NCBI RefSeq assembly: GCF_013201075.1
Contig: NZ_CP053708.1
Location: forward strand, 673,001 to 737,000
Length of the DNA: 64,000 nucleotides
Origin: Lichenicola cladoniae
GTDB lineage: Bacteria; Pseudomonadota; Alphaproteobacteria; Acetobacterales; Acetobacteraceae
Direction: 5' to 3'
The notes beneath the pieces are model-generated. The model had not been told where the DNA came from. It saw only the letters and a list, made by a program, of their open reading frames with translations, and did no database searches. A program made the position numbers and the translations under genes. This document shows positions 22,740 through 32,314 of this stretch, in pieces; position 1 is the first letter of the stretch, and each line of letters opens with the position of its first letter.

Positions 22740-24752
22740 ATGAAGCGTATCGCGTTGTTTTCGTCCGGCGCCGTTCTGGCCGCCGGAACGGCTCTTGCTG
22801 CGCCGGCTCCCGGCCATCCCCTGCATGACTTCGCCCAGGTCGTGGTCTCGCACGATGGCAAGCGGGTCGCGACGCTCGAAGCGGACGTGCCCGCGGACGA
22901 GAACGCCGAACCCGCCTATGGGATCGTGATCCGCAAGATCGACGGCAGCGGCTCGCCGATCACGGTCGGCCTGCCGTGCAAGGGCGCCGATTGCGTCCCG
23001 TCGTCGCTCACCTGGTCGCCGGACGGCCAGCACTTGGCGTTCGTGCTGAAGCAGCCCACCGCCGGCAAGACCGGCAAGCCACAGCGCTTCGTCTATGCGG
23101 TCGATGCGGACGGGACGAAGCCCACCCGGCTGCTGGCCTTCGACGGCACGCTGGACCGCCTGAGCTATGGCCCGGATGGAACGCTCGCGGTGCTGGCGAC
23201 CGCCGGCGCCCACAAGGAACCGGGCGCTACCCAGGCGGCCGCGAAGCTGACCGGCGAGATCGGCGAGAACGAGGACGAGCAGCGGATCGCCACGATCGCC
23301 GCCGGCGCGCTGCGGTTCCAGTCGCCCTCCGACCTGTATGTCTATGAATATGCCTGGCAGCCCGACCCGGCCCGGATCGATCATGCCCGTTTCGTCGGCA
23401 CCGCGGCACACGGCAATGGCGACAATAACTGGTGGGTCGCGCGGCTCTACGCCTTCGACGGCCCGGCCGCGCGCCTGCTCTACACGCCGCCGCAGCGCCA
23501 GCAGCTGGCCGATCCGGTGGTCTCGCCGGACGGGCGCTCGCTCGCCTTCATCGGCGGCATCATGAGCGATTTCGGCTCGACCGGTGGCGACGCCTTCAGG
23601 CTGGCACTCGATACTCCGGAAGCCTCGCCGGCGGTGCTGCAGAACCTCACGCCGAACCTGAACGCCAGCGTGACGTCGCTGTCATGGTCGTGCGGCGGCG
23701 ACGGCCTGACCGCGACCGCACTGGCCGGCTCGAAGACCGAGCTGTTCGGGTTGGGCGGTGCCAATTCGGGGCGCCCCTCCTGGACCGGCGAGGAGACGCT
23801 GACCGCAGCCGGACGCTCCCTGGGGATTGCCTGCGGTGGCGGAGTCAGCGCGGCTGTCCACCAGACCTTCACCGCGGCGCCCGAGCTCGAGGCCGGCCCG
23901 ATCGGCCAGTGGCATGCGCTCACCCATGCCAATGCCGGCCAGACGGTGCCGGCGACCGCGACCAGCGTGACCTGGCGCAATGACGGGTTCGACGTGCAAG
24001 GCTGGCTGCTGTCGCCCAAGGGTGCGCCGACCGACATGGGTGCCGCGAAAGGGCCGATGATCGTGTCGATCCATGGCGGTCCGTCGGCCGCGAACATGCC
24101 GGGCTACCTCACGCCCCGCGGATCGTCGTTGTTCCTGTTGCAGGCAGGCTACCGGGTGTTCCTGCCCAATCCGCGCGGCAGCTTCGGCCAGGGAGAGAAA
24201 TTCACCCAGGCCAACGTGCGTGACTTCGGCTACGGCGACCTGCGCGATGTGCTGACCGGGATCGATGCGGTCGAGCGTACGGTGCCCGTCGACGATCACC
24301 GTCTCGGCGTGACCGGCTACAGCTATGGCGGCTACATGACGATGTGGACGGTGACGCAGACCAACCGCTTCAAGGCCGCCGTCGCCGGCGCCGGCGTGTC
24401 GAACTGGCAGTCGTACTATGGCGAGAACGGCATCGACGAGTGGATGCTGCCGTTCTTTGGCGCCTCGGTCTACGACGACCCGGCGATCTACGCCAAAAGC
24501 TCGCCGATGAGCTTCATCAAGCAGGTGCGTACGCCGACCTTTGAATATGTGGGCGACGCGGATGTGGAATGCCCGATGCCGCAAACCCAGGAATTCTATC
24601 ACGCATTGCACACGCTCGGCGTGCCCACGCAGTTCGTGGTGTATGCGGGGCAGGGCCACGGCATGAAGGATGCCGGCGACCGTGCCGACGCACGCCGTCG
24701 GACACTGGCCTGGTTCGGGCGCTATCTCGGGCATGGTTCGACCGGCGGCTGA
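22740..24752 (+). CDS. Secreted S9-family prolyl oligopeptidase-like serine peptidase
   Basis: A 670-residue exported peptidase. The signal peptide (IALFSSGAVLAAGTALAAPAPG) is followed by a beta-propeller of WD40-like repeats (for example LTWSPDGQHLAFV and VVSPDGRSLAFIGG), then an alpha/beta-hydrolase domain. The catalytic residues appear as Ser528 in GYSYGGYM, Asp606 or Asp608 in GDADVECP, and His640 in GQGHGMKD. Members of this family (acylaminoacyl peptidases, dipeptidyl peptidases) cut short peptides in the periplasm. The start codon lies 14 bases after the sulfotransferase stop. Confidence 0.92.
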   Translation: MKRIALFSSGAVLAAGTALAAPAPGHPLHDFAQVVVSHDGKRVATLEADVPADENAEPAYGIVIRKIDGSGSPITVGLPCKGADCVPSSLTWSPDGQHLAFVLKQPTAGKTGKPQRFVYAVDADGTKPTRLLAFDGTLDRLSYGPDGTLAVLATAGAHKEPGATQAAAKLTGEIGENEDEQRIATIAAGALRFQSPSDLYVYEYAWQPDPARIDHARFVGTAAHGNGDNNWWVARLYAFDGPAARLLYTPPQRQQLADPVVSPDGRSLAFIGGIMSDFGSTGGDAFRLALDTPEASPAVLQNLTPNLNASVTSLSWSCGGDGLTATALAGSKTELFGLGGANSGRPSWTGEETLTAAGRSLGIACGGGVSAAVHQTFTAAPELEAGPIGQWHALTHANAGQTVPATATSVTWRNDGFDVQGWLLSPKGAPTDMGAAKGPMIVSIHGGPSAANMPGYLTPRGSSLFLLQAGYRVFLPNPRGSFGQGEKFTQANVRDFGYGDLRDVLTGIDAVERTVPVDDHRLGVTGYSYGGYMTMWTVTQTNRFKAAVAGAGVSNWQSYYGENGIDEWMLPFFGASVYDDPAIYAKSSPMSFIKQVRTPTFEYVGDADVECPMPQTQEFYHALHTLGVPTQFVVYAGQGHGMKDAGDRADARRRTLAWFGRYLGHGSTGG

Positions 24753-24797
24753 ACACAGGCGTGAAGGCGTCGTCCGGCGACGGCGCCGGGCGGCCTG

Positions 24798-25805
24798 CTA
24801 CCGTCGGCGCCCCGCCACCATCAGTCCGCACAGGGCGATGCCGAAGGTCAGCGCCGCCCCGACGCCCGGCCGGTTCTTGTTGGCCCAGAGCTGCGCGCTG
24901 GTGGACACAGACTCCTTGTCGAACGGTCCGTGCGTCGATGACACGCGCGTCGATGCGCTGAACAGGTTCGCATCGTGGGCATCGGCGATGCCCTGGTTGG
25001 AAGATTTCAGGGTGCGCGGGCCGAATGTCGCGAGCAGACGGTCGGCGAGTGCGGGGGCCAGCTGGTTGAGCAGCGCGATCTGCACCGTCTGGCCGCCGAT
25101 CTGCAGGTCGCGCCGGCGGTTGGTCGCGGCGAAGTGGATCGCGTCCGCCACGATTTCCGGCTGATACACCGGTGGCGGCGGCCGTGGCAGTCCGTCCATG
25201 TGCGCGGTCGCATGGCTGTAGAACGGCGTGTTGACGCTCGGGGGATAGACGATCGTGAGATGCACGCGGCTCCGCTCCCCGAGCAGCTCGCTGTGTACTG
25301 CTTCGGTGAAGCCGCGCATCGCGTATTTGGCGCCGGCATAGGACGATAACAGCGGGGCCGCGCGCAGGCCGAGCGCCGAACACACGTTGACGATGGTGCC
25401 GGCATTGCGCGGCCGCATATGCTCCAGCGCGATCCGGGTGCCGTTGACGGTTCCCAGATAGACAACCTCGGTGACCCGCCGGAACTCGGCTTCGGAACTG
25501 TCCAGGAAGGTTCCGAACACACCGACGCCGGCATTGTTGATCCAGACCTTGATCGGACCCAGCGCGGTCTCGAGCGTTGCCGCGGCCCGGCGCAGGGCGT
25601 CGCTGTCGGTGACATCGGCAATGCAGGTCACGACCGTGGCACCGCCTGCGACAAGGGAGGCCTCGGCCGCGTCGAGCGCCGGCTTGCCGCGGGCGATCAG
25701 ACCGACCCGCCAGCCCTTGCGGGCAAAAAGCTCCGCGGTGCTCAGGCCGATGCCGGAGGATCCGCCGGTAATGACGACGACGTCCGGATTGGTGTTCGCT
25801 GACAT
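24798..25805 (-). CDS. SDR-family oxidoreductase with C-terminal membrane tail
   Basis: Short-chain dehydrogenase of 335 residues, longer than the usual 250. The N-terminal NAD(P) motif is TGGSSGIGLSTAELFARKGW, followed by NNAGVGVFG and the active-site YAGAKYAMRG (Tyr-x-x-x-Lys). The C-terminal extension ends in a hydrophobic segment (VGAALTFGIALCGLMVAG) followed by RRR, so it is probably anchored to the inner membrane with the catalytic domain in the cytoplasm. Its substrate is unknown. It is convergent with the S9 peptidase gene and is preceded by a good AAAGG. Confidence 0.85.
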   Translation of the reverse strand: MSANTNPDVVVITGGSSGIGLSTAELFARKGWRVGLIARGKPALDAAEASLVAGGATVVTCIADVTDSDALRRAAATLETALGPIKVWINNAGVGVFGTFLDSSEAEFRRVTEVVYLGTVNGTRIALEHMRPRNAGTIVNVCSALGLRAAPLLSSYAGAKYAMRGFTEAVHSELLGERSRVHLTIVYPPSVNTPFYSHATAHMDGLPRPPPPVYQPEIVADAIHFAATNRRRDLQIGGQTVQIALLNQLAPALADRLLATFGPRTLKSSNQGIADAHDANLFSASTRVSSTHGPFDKESVSTSAQLWANKNRPGVGAALTFGIALCGLMVAGRRR

Positions 25806-25932
25806 GCTTTACCTTTGCCGGGGCGATGCGCCCCCGGTTCAGGTGGGATCGTTACAGCAGCACCGAAACCCTGGGGGTCCGGCAAACCGGACGGCGGGAC
25901 ATAGTCGTGATGTCCGCCGCCCCTGACTGGAA

Positions 25933-28900
25933 CTACCGGCTGCTCGGAACCACCTGGCCTTCCGCCGGGTAGGCCGGAAGCAGCGGCGGCGGCTGCACCA
26001 CCACATGCGGCGTACGGCCGAGTTCGTCGGTCATCATCTTCACCCCGGTTTCCAGCTGGATGTCGTGGTCGGTCAGGAACTCGCCCGGCACGTCCTCGAG
26101 GTCGATATCCGGGTCGACGCCGTGGTTCTCGATCACCCACTTTCCGTCGGTGCCGTAGAGGCTGTCCTCCGGCACGGTGATGTAGCCGCCATCGAGCAGC
26201 GTCCACTCGCCGCGTATGCCGCGCACGCCGCCCCAGGTGCGCGTGCCGACCAGCTTGCCGAGCCCGTACTTGCGGAAATAGTAAGGGAAGATATCGCCGT
26301 CCGAGGCGGAGTAGTGGTTGATCAGCGTCACCTTCGGACCGTTCACCAGCTGCTGTGGGATCGTCATCGCCGCGCGTTCGCGGTTGGTCGACATGCCGAT
26401 CAGCACCCGGCGCAGCCGCTCCAGCACCATCTGGTCGATGAAGCCGCCATTGTTCCAGCGATCGTCGATCACCAGCGCCTGACGGTCGATCTGCGGATAG
26501 AACTGGCGGACGAACTGCTCCATCCCCAGGCTCTCCATGTCGCTCAGGTAGATGTAGCCGACCCGGCCGCCGGAGAGCTGGTCCACCTTCTGACGGTTAT
26601 GGTCGATCCAGTATTGCTCGCGCACGGCGAGCTCGTTCGCGATCGGCTCGACGGTCACGTTGCGCCTGGCTGCGGTGGCGGAACTCGACACCGTCAGCGT
26701 GACCGGCCCCTGCAGTCCCACGAACAGGCTCTCCGGCGCGTCGGGCGCCTTCAGCTCGCGGCCGTTCACTGCCAGCAGCATGTCGCCCTCATGCACGTTG
26801 ACGCCCGGTTCGGTCAGCGGGCTGCGGTAATGCGCGCGGGTATTGTCGCCCGGATAGATCTTGGCGAACCGGTAGCGACCGGTCGCCGCATCGAGCGCGT
26901 AATCCACGCCGAGCAGCGGCGTCGTCACCGCCTCGGTCGGATCGCCGTCGTCACCGCCGCCGACATAGGTATGCGAGTTGCCGATCTCGCCCTGCACCTG
27001 GCCGATCACGTAGTTCAGGTCGTCGCGGGTCCCGACCAGGGGCAGCAGCTTCGCGTAGGAATCATGCACCGCCTTCCAGTCGTCGCCGTTCATCGCGGCG
27101 CTGTAGAAGAGGTCGCGCTCGAGCCGCCAGGCATTCTCGAACATCTCGGCCCATTCCTGGCGCGGCTCGATCCGGGCGCGCATGCCGTCGAGCGACAGGG
27201 TCTTGTCGTCGGTATGACCCGGTTTGGCGTCGATGACGTGCCAGTCCTTGTCCTGCTTGTAGAGCAGCTTGGCGCCGTCGGCCGACAGCGCGTAGGTGTC
27301 GAGCCCTTCGACCACGGTCTCGTTCTTGCGGGTCGTCATGTCATAGACGTGCAGGGCGGATTTCTCGCCGGGCAGGTTGCCCTCGATCAACGACGGCGGC
27401 TGGGTCTGGTAGAAAATCCGGGTGCCGCGCGTCTCCATCGCGGTGATCTCGGCGGGTTCGATCGGCACCGGCACGGCGCGCTGCATCAGCCCGTCGAGCT
27501 CGACATGGATCGGCGCCGACACGCCGGGTGTCCAGCCCTTGCCGTCCGCTCTCGCCTTGCTGCTGTCCGGAACCGGTGCGGCGGGTGCCGCCGACGTATG
27601 GCCGTGCAGGATCGAATGCGCCGGCGGGTTTGCCGCCTGGGCCGGGGCGGCATCCACGGCACCTTCGTCGGATCGTAGGGCGAATGGCGAGGCCAGGTCG
27701 GCGGACAGCGTCGCCGCATAGATGCCGTCGGACTTCAGCATCGCGACGTTGGTCTCGCTGTCCGAGACCGTCGGCAGCTCGTGCCGGTTCGAGACGAACA
27801 GCAGCAGCTTGCCATCGGCCGAGAATGCCGGATCGAAATCGCTGTTCATCGGCGAGCTGACGATCACGTCCTGCCCCGCGGCCACCTCATGGAGATGGAT
27901 CGCCTTCATCTGGCTTGCACGCTGGGTGCTGTAGGCGAGCCACTTGCCGTCCGGCGAGAAGGCCGCATCATGGATCTCGGTGTATTTGTCCTGTGCCACC
28001 AGCCGTGGTTCCGAGCCGTCGGTGGTGACCAGCCAGAGATTATGGTTGCCGTCCGGCACCGCCAGCGTCCGCCCGTCCGGCGACCAGACCGGCGTGTAGA
28101 AGAACCCGGTCTTGAACTGGCTGATGATGCGCTCGGCACCGGTGCCCTGGCCGGTCGGTCCGTCCGTCGCACCCGGAACCGCCGCGCGTATCGCGATCTG
28201 CTGGCTGCCCGTGACGTCGGTGGTGTAGGCGATGGTGCGGCCGTCCGGCGACCAGGCCGGATGATCCTCGTCGGCATTGCTGGTCTGGGTCAGGTCGCGG
28301 ATAGCGCCATGTTCGGCTGGCACGGTGAACAGGTCGCCGCGGGCCGAGAAGGCGGCGCGGGCACCGTTCGGCGACAGGTCGTAATCGACGGTCTGCGACG
28401 TATCGGTCGCCCGGATCGCGTCGGCCACCTTGACCCAGCGCGGCTGGGTGCGGGTGCCGTCGTCGGGTACATCGACGCCGACCTGGTGCATCTGCTCCGA
28501 CGGAAGGTCGATCGACCAGAGCTTGCCGGCCTGCTGGAAGGTGATCGTCGCGGCCGAGCCCGGCTTCGCATCGGCCACGCCGAGCGACGGGAACTCGATG
28601 TCGTAGTCGGTGAAATGGGTGATCTGGCGGGTCTGCTTGCTGTCCAGGTCATAGACCCAGATGTTGGCGCGGCGCTTGGAATCCCGGTCGGACAGGAAAT
28701 AGATCCGCCGTCCGCTCCACATCGGCGACGTGTCGTTGCCCTTCCAGTCGGTGATCCGGTCGAGCTTTTTCGAGGTGAAATCGTAGGTGTATACATCCGG
28801 CGCGCGGCCGCCGTCATAGCGCTTCCAGGTGCGGAAATCGCGGAAGATGCGGGTGTAGGCGATGCTGTGCCCATCCGGCCCATAGGTCATCAGGCCGCCG

Positions 28901-29415
28901 CGATCGAGCGGCAGCAGCGTTGGCAGGCCACCGGCGACCGGCACCTGGAACAGCCGGTGCACCGACGGATTCCAGTCCATCCGGCGCGACATGAACACGA
29001 TGTTCTTCGAATCCGGCGTCCAGGTGACCACCATGTTGTCGGGGCCCCAGCGGGTCGGCGCCTTGGCGACCACGTCCGAGTGGAAGGTCAGGCGCCTGGC
29101 CTCGCCCCCGGTGGCCGGAATGACATAGACGTCCTGGTTGCCCTGGTAGCTGGCGGTGAACGCGATCCATTTTCCGTCCGGCGAGTAGCGCGGCATCAGG
29201 TCCTGGCCCGGATCGGCAGTCAGGCGCTGCGCGGTGCCGCCGGCCTTGGCCACCGTCCAGAGGTTGCCGTGCGCCACGAACACGATGCGGTCGCCGTGCG
29301 AGTTGGGGAAGCGCATCAGGGTCGGGGCCGCCGCCTGGGCTGCTCCCGTCGAGAGTGCCGTGGCCGACAGCAACCCCATCAGCAGGGCGACGCGGGTCCG
29401 GATCGTATGGGCCAT
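25933..29415 (-). CDS. Tricorn-like S41 serine protease (secreted)
   Basis: A 1160-residue exported protease in the Tricorn/S41 group. An N-terminal signal (LLSATALSTGAAQAA) is followed by two beta-propeller regions made of repeats such as RYSPDGKWIAFTA and AFSPDGKWLAYST, a PDZ-like domain (NVHEGDMLLAVNGREL), and the C-terminal S41 protease domain. Predicted catalytic residues are His815 (GNSHTYVGGG) and Ser1038 in YSASDGDIF. Tricorn proteases degrade peptides downstream of larger proteases. Here the export signal argues for a periplasmic role, possibly alongside the S9 peptidase. Confidence 0.9.
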   Translation of the reverse strand: MAHTIRTRVALLMGLLSATALSTGAAQAAAPTLMRFPNSHGDRIVFVAHGNLWTVAKAGGTAQRLTADPGQDLMPRYSPDGKWIAFTASYQGNQDVYVIPATGGEARRLTFHSDVVAKAPTRWGPDNMVVTWTPDSKNIVFMSRRMDWNPSVHRLFQVPVAGGLPTLLPLDRGGLMTYGPDGHSIAYTRIFRDFRTWKRYDGGRAPDVYTYDFTSKKLDRITDWKGNDTSPMWSGRRIYFLSDRDSKRRANIWVYDLDSKQTRQITHFTDYDIEFPSLGVADAKPGSAATITFQQAGKLWSIDLPSEQMHQVGVDVPDDGTRTQPRWVKVADAIRATDTSQTVDYDLSPNGARAAFSARGDLFTVPAEHGAIRDLTQTSNADEDHPAWSPDGRTIAYTTDVTGSQQIAIRAAVPGATDGPTGQGTGAERIISQFKTGFFYTPVWSPDGRTLAVPDGNHNLWLVTTDGSEPRLVAQDKYTEIHDAAFSPDGKWLAYSTQRASQMKAIHLHEVAAGQDVIVSSPMNSDFDPAFSADGKLLLFVSNRHELPTVSDSETNVAMLKSDGIYAATLSADLASPFALRSDEGAVDAAPAQAANPPAHSILHGHTSAAPAAPVPDSSKARADGKGWTPGVSAPIHVELDGLMQRAVPVPIEPAEITAMETRGTRIFYQTQPPSLIEGNLPGEKSALHVYDMTTRKNETVVEGLDTYALSADGAKLLYKQDKDWHVIDAKPGHTDDKTLSLDGMRARIEPRQEWAEMFENAWRLERDLFYSAAMNGDDWKAVHDSYAKLLPLVGTRDDLNYVIGQVQGEIGNSHTYVGGGDDGDPTEAVTTPLLGVDYALDAATGRYRFAKIYPGDNTRAHYRSPLTEPGVNVHEGDMLLAVNGRELKAPDAPESLFVGLQGPVTLTVSSSATAARRNVTVEPIANELAVREQYWIDHNRQKVDQLSGGRVGYIYLSDMESLGMEQFVRQFYPQIDRQALVIDDRWNNGGFIDQMVLERLRRVLIGMSTNRERAAMTIPQQLVNGPKVTLINHYSASDGDIFPYYFRKYGLGKLVGTRTWGGVRGIRGEWTLLDGGYITVPEDSLYGTDGKWVIENHGVDPDIDLEDVPGEFLTDHDIQLETGVKMMTDELGRTPHVVVQPPPLLPAYPAEGQVVPSSR

Positions 29416-29476
29416 CGTGACAGGTTCCTAAGGTGGGGCAGGCGGAGTGCGCTGATGCAATGCACGAAGGGAGCCT

Positions 29477-30064
29477 GTGTTCGTACAGCGGTCAAGCGTC
29501 GGGCGCTTGCAGGGTAGGGCCTGTGCCGTTAGCCTGCGGTCTGCATCAGGAGTTGGGTTGACCCCCAACGCCAACCTGCCTCCCCGGGCAAGGTGGCGTC
29601 CCGTTCAGGGAGATGCGGCCGTTTCCGGCAACCAACGGGACCACGCCGCCATCATCTGCGACCAGGGTCTGCCCGTCTCCATCATTCGGAGCGGCCAGTT
29701 GAAGCGGAACGTGCCTATCCCTCTCGAGCGCACCGGGCCGGCCTCGATTGCTTCGGCCACGGACGACGCGTTGAATGGCCTGCTCCGTGCGCCCATCGCC
29801 GTGGCGCTGGGCGACGAGACCGAGCATGTCTGTCTCGGTGCCGTTATCGATCATATCGGCCGGGCCCGCCTTTGCGGTTGGCACCTCGTGCTGCACGGTG
29901 CCGCCCGCGACGCGCAGTCGGGGATTGAGGCCTGGACACACCTGTATCGCGTCATGCCGGATCATGGCGGACGCGTGCTGGTATTGCTGCACCGCGCCTG
30001 TGCGGGCGACCAGCGCGAGGAACTGCGGCGTGAGGCGGTACGCGCCTCCTTGGGCCTCGGCTAG
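29477..30064 (+). CDS. Protein of unknown function
   Basis: A frame of 195 codons whose latter two thirds (from about 29650) show the strong G/C preference at third codon positions seen in neighbouring real genes, and read as a soluble mixed alpha/beta domain (for example RAPIAVALGDETEHVCLG). I recognise no family. The GTG at 29477 is the only obvious start; the first 60 residues have atypical composition, so the true start may lie downstream at a non-standard codon. It diverges from the Tricorn-like gene. Confidence 0.5.
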   Translation: MFVQRSSVGRLQGRACAVSLRSASGVGLTPNANLPPRARWRPVQGDAAVSGNQRDHAAIICDQGLPVSIIRSGQLKRNVPIPLERTGPASIASATDDALNGLLRAPIAVALGDETEHVCLGAVIDHIGRARLCGWHLVLHGAARDAQSGIEAWTHLYRVMPDHGGRVLVLLHRACAGDQREELRREAVRASLGLG

Positions 30065-30089
30065 ATGGTTGGTCCGACCGGATAGCGAT

Positions 30090-31307
30090 CTAGCTCCCGG
30101 AGAACGTGAAGTCCTTCACCGACAGGTTCGTGACGTGCGACAGGGTCACCACCGCATTGTCCGACAGGAAGAGGGTCGTCGAGCCGCCGCGGATACTCTC
30201 GTTCGCGACCACCTGCTGCGCCGTTCCGCTGAAGCCCTGCAGGTCGATCTTGTCGATGCCCGGCGTGAAGTCGGTGATGAGCGTGCCGCCGCCATCTGGC
30301 GGAAGAGCGGTGAAGGTCGGTTGGCTGATGAAGCGGAACAGGTCGTGGCCGGCGCCACCGGTCAGGGTCTCCGCCGCGTTGCCGCCGATCAGCGTGTCGT
30401 TCCCGCTCCCGGCGTTGATCACGAGGCTCGGGACGTTGGTGTCGTCGGTCGGTACGAAAGCGCCCCGGTAGCCCTCGTAGAGGTTGCCGACAGTCGAATT
30501 GCCGCTTGTCAGGATGTCTTGGCCGTACTGGCCGGCGATGAGGACATCATGCGCGGTGCCGGTGGCGATGAGGGTCGAACTCCCGTGCGCGCCGCCCACC
30601 AGGGTACTGCGCTGGGCCCCGGCAGTGATGGTGTTGTTGCCGACATAGAAGTAGCTGCCGTCGCCCGGGCCTTCGGGATACGGGGACATGTATGTGCCAC
30701 CGGTGAATAAACCGCCGCCCGCACCGCCGGAGATCGTGGTGCGTTCCGCGTCGCCGCCGTTGACGACGTAGGTTCCGCGGTCTCCGCTGAAGGAAAAGGA
30801 CGCCCCGCCTCCCATCACCGTCGCCTTGCCGGCGCCGCTGGCGATGACCTCGCTGTTGTTCAGAGGCGAATCGCTGTCGCCTGGACGGGTTCCCAGGATA
30901 CTGACCAGGGCATCGGTCCCTTGCAGCAGCACGGTATTGTCGCCGCCCACGGTGATGACCGCGCCTTTGCCGGTGGCATCGATCGTGTCGCTGCTGCCGG
31001 GAAACTGCTGTCCGGACACCGTGTCGTTCCGCCCTTGCAGGAAGATGGTGTTGCTCCCGCCACCGCCCGTGCTGACGACCGATGCATTGCCCAGGAGGTG
31101 AACGATGTTGCCCGACCCCTCGAAATCCGCGGAGCCGACAAGATCGACCTGGTCCCGGTACCCATAGGCCAGGACGGTCGTGTCGTTTGCTCCGCCAAGG
31201 TCGATCATGTCGCCGGGTTTATGCGAGACGATCGTCCCGCCATCCTGGGGTTTCGGATCGACCCGGCCCGACGTCTCGATCGACCTGGGCAACCTGGCGT
31301 TCGTCAT
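30090..31307 (-). CDS. RTX-like calcium-binding beta-roll protein
   Basis: A 405-residue, glycine- and asparagine-rich protein with no export signal at the N-terminus. Most of it is degenerate repeats of the type GNTIFLQG and GDNTVLLQG, and near the C-terminus it has two RTX nonapeptides (GSGNDTLIGG and GGAGHDLFRF) followed by ITDFTPGIDKIDLQGF, the M10-type C-terminal pattern. Such proteins leave the cell by a type I secretion system through a C-terminal signal and fold on binding calcium outside. No T1SS genes adjoin it and no catalytic domain is visible, so it may be an adhesin or surface-layer-like protein. ATG 31307 follows a GGACGAG. Confidence 0.75.
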   Translation of the reverse strand: MTNARLPRSIETSGRVDPKPQDGGTIVSHKPGDMIDLGGANDTTVLAYGYRDQVDLVGSADFEGSGNIVHLLGNASVVSTGGGGSNTIFLQGRNDTVSGQQFPGSSDTIDATGKGAVITVGGDNTVLLQGTDALVSILGTRPGDSDSPLNNSEVIASGAGKATVMGGGASFSFSGDRGTYVVNGGDAERTTISGGAGGGLFTGGTYMSPYPEGPGDGSYFYVGNNTITAGAQRSTLVGGAHGSSTLIATGTAHDVLIAGQYGQDILTSGNSTVGNLYEGYRGAFVPTDDTNVPSLVINAGSGNDTLIGGNAAETLTGGAGHDLFRFISQPTFTALPPDGGGTLITDFTPGIDKIDLQGFSGTAQQVVANESIRGGSTTLFLSDNAVVTLSHVTNLSVKDFTFSGS

Positions 31308-31522
31308 GGTCTCGTCCCGCTGCGATACTGGGTTCCCGGAAGACGGCCTATCTGACGAGCATGATCTCAAACGTTTCGTCGCTCAAGCATGTTCCGAAAC
31401 GACACCTTCACGACCTGGACAGGAGGCTTGACGGGAGCGCACACGAAGTGCGGGATGTCGGCGTTGTTTTTCTTACCCCCGGCAGGTATGGGCGCAAGCC
31501 AGTGCGCAGTTCCGGAACGTGA

Positions 31523-32314
31523 TTACAACGACTGGCCAAGTCGCGTTTCCAGGGCGGTCCGATAGGTCCGGCTGATCCGGCAGCGCTGGCCGCGTTTCAG
31601 GACCACGTCGAACTCACCGTGCGAGATCGGCTCCAGCCGCAGGATGCTGTCGAGATTGACGATCGTGGAGCGGTGGATGCGGGCGAACCGGGCCGGATCC
31701 AGCCGCTCCGCCAGGTCGGTCAGCGATGCCCGGTGAAGCACGATCGAGCCGCCGATATGCAAATTGACATAGACCCCGGCGGCCTCGATCAGGTCGACAT
31801 CCTCCACCCGGACGAAGCGTGCGGTCTCGTCCGCCTTCAGCACCAGCCGGTCCAGGAACCGATCGCGTGGCAGAGCAACGTTCCGGGCCTCGGAGAGCAT
31901 GCCGATCATGTCCTGCGCCAGCGTCCCGAGCCTGCCCTCGTCGCGGCGCGAGCGCACCCGTGTCATCGCCGCCTCGAGACGCTCGTCGCTGAACGGCTTG
32001 AGCAGGTAATCCAGCGCGTTGTCCTCGAACGCCCGGACTGCATGTTTGTCGTAGGCGGTCACGAACACCGTCGGCGGCATCTGCGCGGCGCCGACCTGCC
32101 GGATCACGCCGAGCCCGTCGAGGAGCGGCATCTGCACGTCGAGGAACACCAGGTTCGGCCGGCTCTCGAGGATGAGCCGCACGGCCGCTTCCCCGTCCCC
32201 CGCCTCGGTCACCTGACCGACCGACGCATCCTGGTTCAGGAGATCGATGATCCTGCGACGCGCCGGCGGCTCGTCATCGACCACCAGGACCCGCATCGGC
32301 TCAGGCTGCAGCAT
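31523..32314 (-). CDS. LytTR-family response regulator
   Basis: A 263-residue transcription factor of the AlgR/LytR type. The receiver domain begins MRVLVVDDEPPARRR and is phosphorylated at Asp59 (LVFLDVQMP); the output LytTR domain starts with DRLVLKADETARFVRVEDVDL and includes FARIHRSTIVNLDSI. It is encoded directly after its likely partner histidine kinase, overlapping it by 14 bases. ATG 32314 is preceded by GGAG at good spacing; a downstream ATG at 32296 is an alternative. The target promoters are unknown. The upstream co-linear secreted protein gene is a candidate functional partner. Confidence 0.9.
   Translation of the reverse strand: MLQPEPMRVLVVDDEPPARRRIIDLLNQDASVGQVTEAGDGEAAVRLILESRPNLVFLDVQMPLLDGLGVIRQVGAAQMPPTVFVTAYDKHAVRAFEDNALDYLLKPFSDERLEAAMTRVRSRRDEGRLGTLAQDMIGMLSEARNVALPRDRFLDRLVLKADETARFVRVEDVDLIEAAGVYVNLHIGGSIVLHRASLTDLAERLDPARFARIHRSTIVNLDSILRLEPISHGEFDVVLKRGQRCRISRTYRTALETRLGQSL

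Noticed and set aside
29546-29992. 148-codon minus-strand frame opposite the unknown gene at 29477-30064
   Set aside because: Third-position GC pattern favours the plus strand, and the minus-strand product is low in hydrophobic residues.
31372-31401. Inverted repeat CGTTTCG/CGAAACG in front of the RTX gene
   Set aside because: Seven-base arms with a 16-base loop occur often by chance; no T run, no known operator.
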